Assembly (NCBI GenBank): GCA_025454925.1 | Contig: JALONM010000001.1 | Coordinates: 82,175 to 146,174 of the forward strand | Source of the DNA: Cytophagaceae bacterium | Lineage (GTDB): Bacteria; Bacteroidota; Bacteroidia; Cytophagales; Cytophagaceae | Direction of reading: 5' to 3' | Length of the DNA: 64,000 bases | Part shown: positions 63,101 through 64,000 of the stretch, piece after piece | How positions within the stretch are numbered: position 1 is the first letter of the stretch | Layout of the letters: the number at the start of each line of letters is the position of its first letter | The notes under the pieces: generated by a model | What the model was told of the DNA's origin: nothing | Databases searched by the model: none | Seen by the model: only the letters and a program-made list of their open reading frames with translations | Made by a program: the position numbers and the translations under genes

Positions 63101-63762
63101 AAATGGAGCATGACTTTAGTAAAGCCACTTTTGAAAAAAGTAAACTGATAGAATACATTAAACTAAAGTCTGAAGATTCAGAAAATAAAATCTTAAAGCG
63201 GTTAATGAAAATTACCGATTTCAGGGAAAAGCATTCTTTCATGTATGGAGAAGTCAGCCTCTTCAACTCGGATCAAAAAACTAAAAACGATATTGATCGA
63301 AAGGCTGTAGATATGCTTTATGAATTATTAAAAGTAATTCACGAAGAAAACAAAGAAGAAATCAGAGTACAGGATTTATTCGAACTTAAATTCCGAATTA
63401 AAGAAGGCAAAAACGACACAGGCTGGATTGACAAAATAGATCGAGTTGGTTCTACCGGAACAGATATGCTGGTAAAAGCAGTTATTTACATCACTCTGCT
63501 TCATGTATTTATCAAAGAATCTACAGACCGCAGCCAGTATGACTTCCACGTGCATTGCGTAATCGACGAGGTGGGACAAATTTCTGCCAACTATTTAAAA
63601 GAATTGATTGAGTTTTCTGCCGCAAGAAATATTTTCCTGATCAATGGTTTGCCCAATGAAAGCAAATTGGAAAGCAATTACAATTACACCTATAAATTCA
63701 GAAAAGACCAAAAAGGCAGCGTAAGTGTGATACCTCTGCTTACGATGAGTGTGGAGCCATAA
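60082..63762 (+). CDS. MksB/JetC-like SMC ATPase
   Basis: The protein has about 1226 residues; the ATG at 60088 (two codons in) is an alternative start. Walker A FVGTNNLGKTTLQRAI lies near residue 32-47, followed by SSQKPFEDYYFPYPNSHIIYEI. Two long coiled coils (~225-540 and ~630-900) flank a compact hinge-like region (~545-610, WQESIGKI to YGVELNLASI). The C-terminal head has GSTGTDMLVKAVIYITLLHVF as a signature-like motif and the Walker B segment HVHCVIDEVGQIS near 1165. It is a MukB-type condensin, the DNA-extruding motor of MksBEF/Wadjet systems. The JetD/MksG topoisomerase-VI-like nuclease that makes Wadjet an anti-plasmid defence is not found in the remaining 238 nt. Confidence 0.85.
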   Translation: MIMKSRVLNKVVFINVANSEYSVAEIAGNTCFVGTNNLGKTTLQRAILFFYNANTRWLGISSSQKPFEDYYFPYPNSHIIYEIGTGDSAFHVWVYRTNKVNFRFIDTPFQPELYIHEQQALMPKEVVQRLQQMNIEYSDQIDTFERYRNIIYGADPDKKYKKFFLLKGNSQYHNIPLAITSIFLSSDSSIKAEFVKDCIANAIQVKNSTIELRTVERQLRLFAERYADIEAYFKKENQQRGEFIRDNFQQIRQLKSEQKQLGTELGSALKYAEGQSASLRQQIIQLEEALQLLQQEIQEREQAFEVETRSHYESIGVCKTKIKEAEKRLKAYDEEKIIRLMEQSERKPMLLAELEARKKEYELLNAQLSDAGLFFEKRYEQLEGEKKEVLLQQKEQLLKISSQRKEEEERLKEQEAQVIAQTREFYESKELSLKESLLELEYALKEKTFEEKEIKSQVFFESELRSLQKQIAQHQEQANIKKGRLDLLDAEMENLKHKRELLQEKLNVQSELQLKEIESEIQQKENRIAQLDSYIQQHKGSLVQFLEKEFPDWQESIGKIIREDLLYAKDLKPVKSTKGNQGLYGVELNLASIKSKVQSPEQFEKEREQLSESLQGLRHQLLDLREEASREEQAKLGALGKKAGELKNEQSRLVYELEQEGLKSKELELEIGEWKHKAQEEREKLLVRLLEEKNQLSQRVQLTRNTLSEWQQERKQKLELLESEWYERLKALRDTWQQKKNTIEELYKTKLLDLDQKKSVLDEEKSGKLKKQKVNPEVLKNLQEQFISLQEQLTEIDSYADLLNRYKIDKEEYFDTLPATKEELKRLENELKFQQENSKEEKQAFAKRRKQIESERSDMAATLKELSDGLHHYDHYFKERTVYERLRPLIEQAEAGISAYTITDLCARIMNNDQEFHKQYELFKRYVTDYIGHFRNDNHFNFKVPVQAHESDYEHFANTLQEFHDENKIQTSIAEVAKSYSMLIDTIATKVKALTDHKGKVQKIIEKMEHDFSKATFEKSKLIEYIKLKSEDSENKILKRLMKITDFREKHSFMYGEVSLFNSDQKTKNDIDRKAVDMLYELLKVIHEENKEEIRVQDLFELKFRIKEGKNDTGWIDKIDRVGSTGTDMLVKAVIYITLLHVFIKESTDRSQYDFHVHCVIDEVGQISANYLKELIEFSAARNIFLINGLPNESKLESNYNYTYKFRKDQKGSVSVIPLLTMSVEP

Positions 63763-63805
63763 AAGCGGCACTTTTATCTGAAAAAGTAACCCATTCTTAC
63801 AACAT

Positions 63806-63835
63806 TATTCCGTACGTATTTATACGTACGGAATA
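63806..63835. repeat. 30-bp palindrome after the SMC operon
   Basis: A perfect inverted repeat with 14-bp arms (63806-63819 and 63822-63835), core TTCCGTACGTAT, and a 2-base centre. No T run follows on either strand, so it is more like a protein-binding site or cruciform than a terminator. The rest of 63763-64000 shows no gene. Confidence 0.7.
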
Positions 63836-64000
63836 TGTATTTAAACGCGTCAATCCCTTGTCTTGTCGGCGTATAAGCGTATTTTTCAAAAAAAAGAAAG
63901 GTTTAGAGCAGCCAAGCAAACCTATACCTCGTAAGTATTCCGTAGATAATTATTACAAGTATATTTCAGATTAGAAGAATTATTTGTTAACCTTTCAATT

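Overview
The window reads as chromosome of a free-living Bacteroidota bacterium, most likely of the Cytophagales/Cytophagia type. The evidence is large secreted proteins ending in type IX secretion (T9SS) sorting domains, a BshB1 bacillithiol enzyme, a DUF4296 protein, a Bacteroidota-style dcw cluster without murF or ddl, and several promoters fitting the Bacteroidota pattern (-33 TTG, about 19-21 nt, -7 TAnnTTTG). Base composition is AT-rich. No tRNA, rRNA, CRISPR array or transposase gene was seen.

Layout. (1) 1-12.9 kb: the 3' end of one T9SS cargo gene, then three giant paralogous secreted beta-propeller (BNR/sortilin-like) proteins that share an N-terminal half and differ in their carbohydrate-binding tails. 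(2) 13.2-16.8 kb: a BaiN/HI0933-type flavoprotein, a HerA-like DUF853 ATPase and a TerB-like protein. (3) 17.3-24.1 kb: a five-gene minus-strand operon encoding a tandem-repeat jelly-roll protein, a GH16 lipoprotein endoglycanase, two outer-membrane beta-barrels and a lipoprotein. It looks like a polysaccharide-use locus without SusC/SusD. (4) 24.3-32.1 kb: DUF4296 lipoprotein, bshB1, a CAP-domain protein, a short DnaE polymerase, a block of non-coding repeats, and a divergent NmrA-like reductase / HxlR regulator pair with a visible operator. (5) 32.2-48.1 kb: a complete 13-gene dcw operon, mraZ to ftsZ, on the minus strand, carrying an unexpected four-helix-bundle gene between murE and mraY. 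(6) 48.13-48.64 kb: a 500-bp intergenic region holding five phased MraZ boxes, two outward-facing promoters and a cluster of DnaA boxes (four TTATNCACA plus one TTTTCCACA). Genes point away from it on both sides, so I propose it as a candidate oriC. (7) 48.6-55.5 kb: HU, then an extracytoplasmic TPR-CHAT protease, a CHASE2 membrane protein without an output domain, and a FecR-like/TPR periplasmic protein. (8) 55.6-63.8 kb: a GH31 alpha-glucosidase and an MksF-MksE-MksB (JetA-JetB-JetC, Wadjet-like) SMC operon with no JetD/MksG nuclease in view, followed by a 30-bp palindrome.

How the parts fit. The T9SS proteins, GH16 locus and GH31 enzyme suggest a polysaccharide-degrading surface lifestyle. 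The dcw operon and the adjacent candidate origin would place wall synthesis, division, HU and replication start side by side. The best candidates for under-described systems are the CHAT/CHASE2/FecR trio, the SusCD-less GH16 locus, the nuclease-less SMC operon and the origin/MraZ-box intergenic region.
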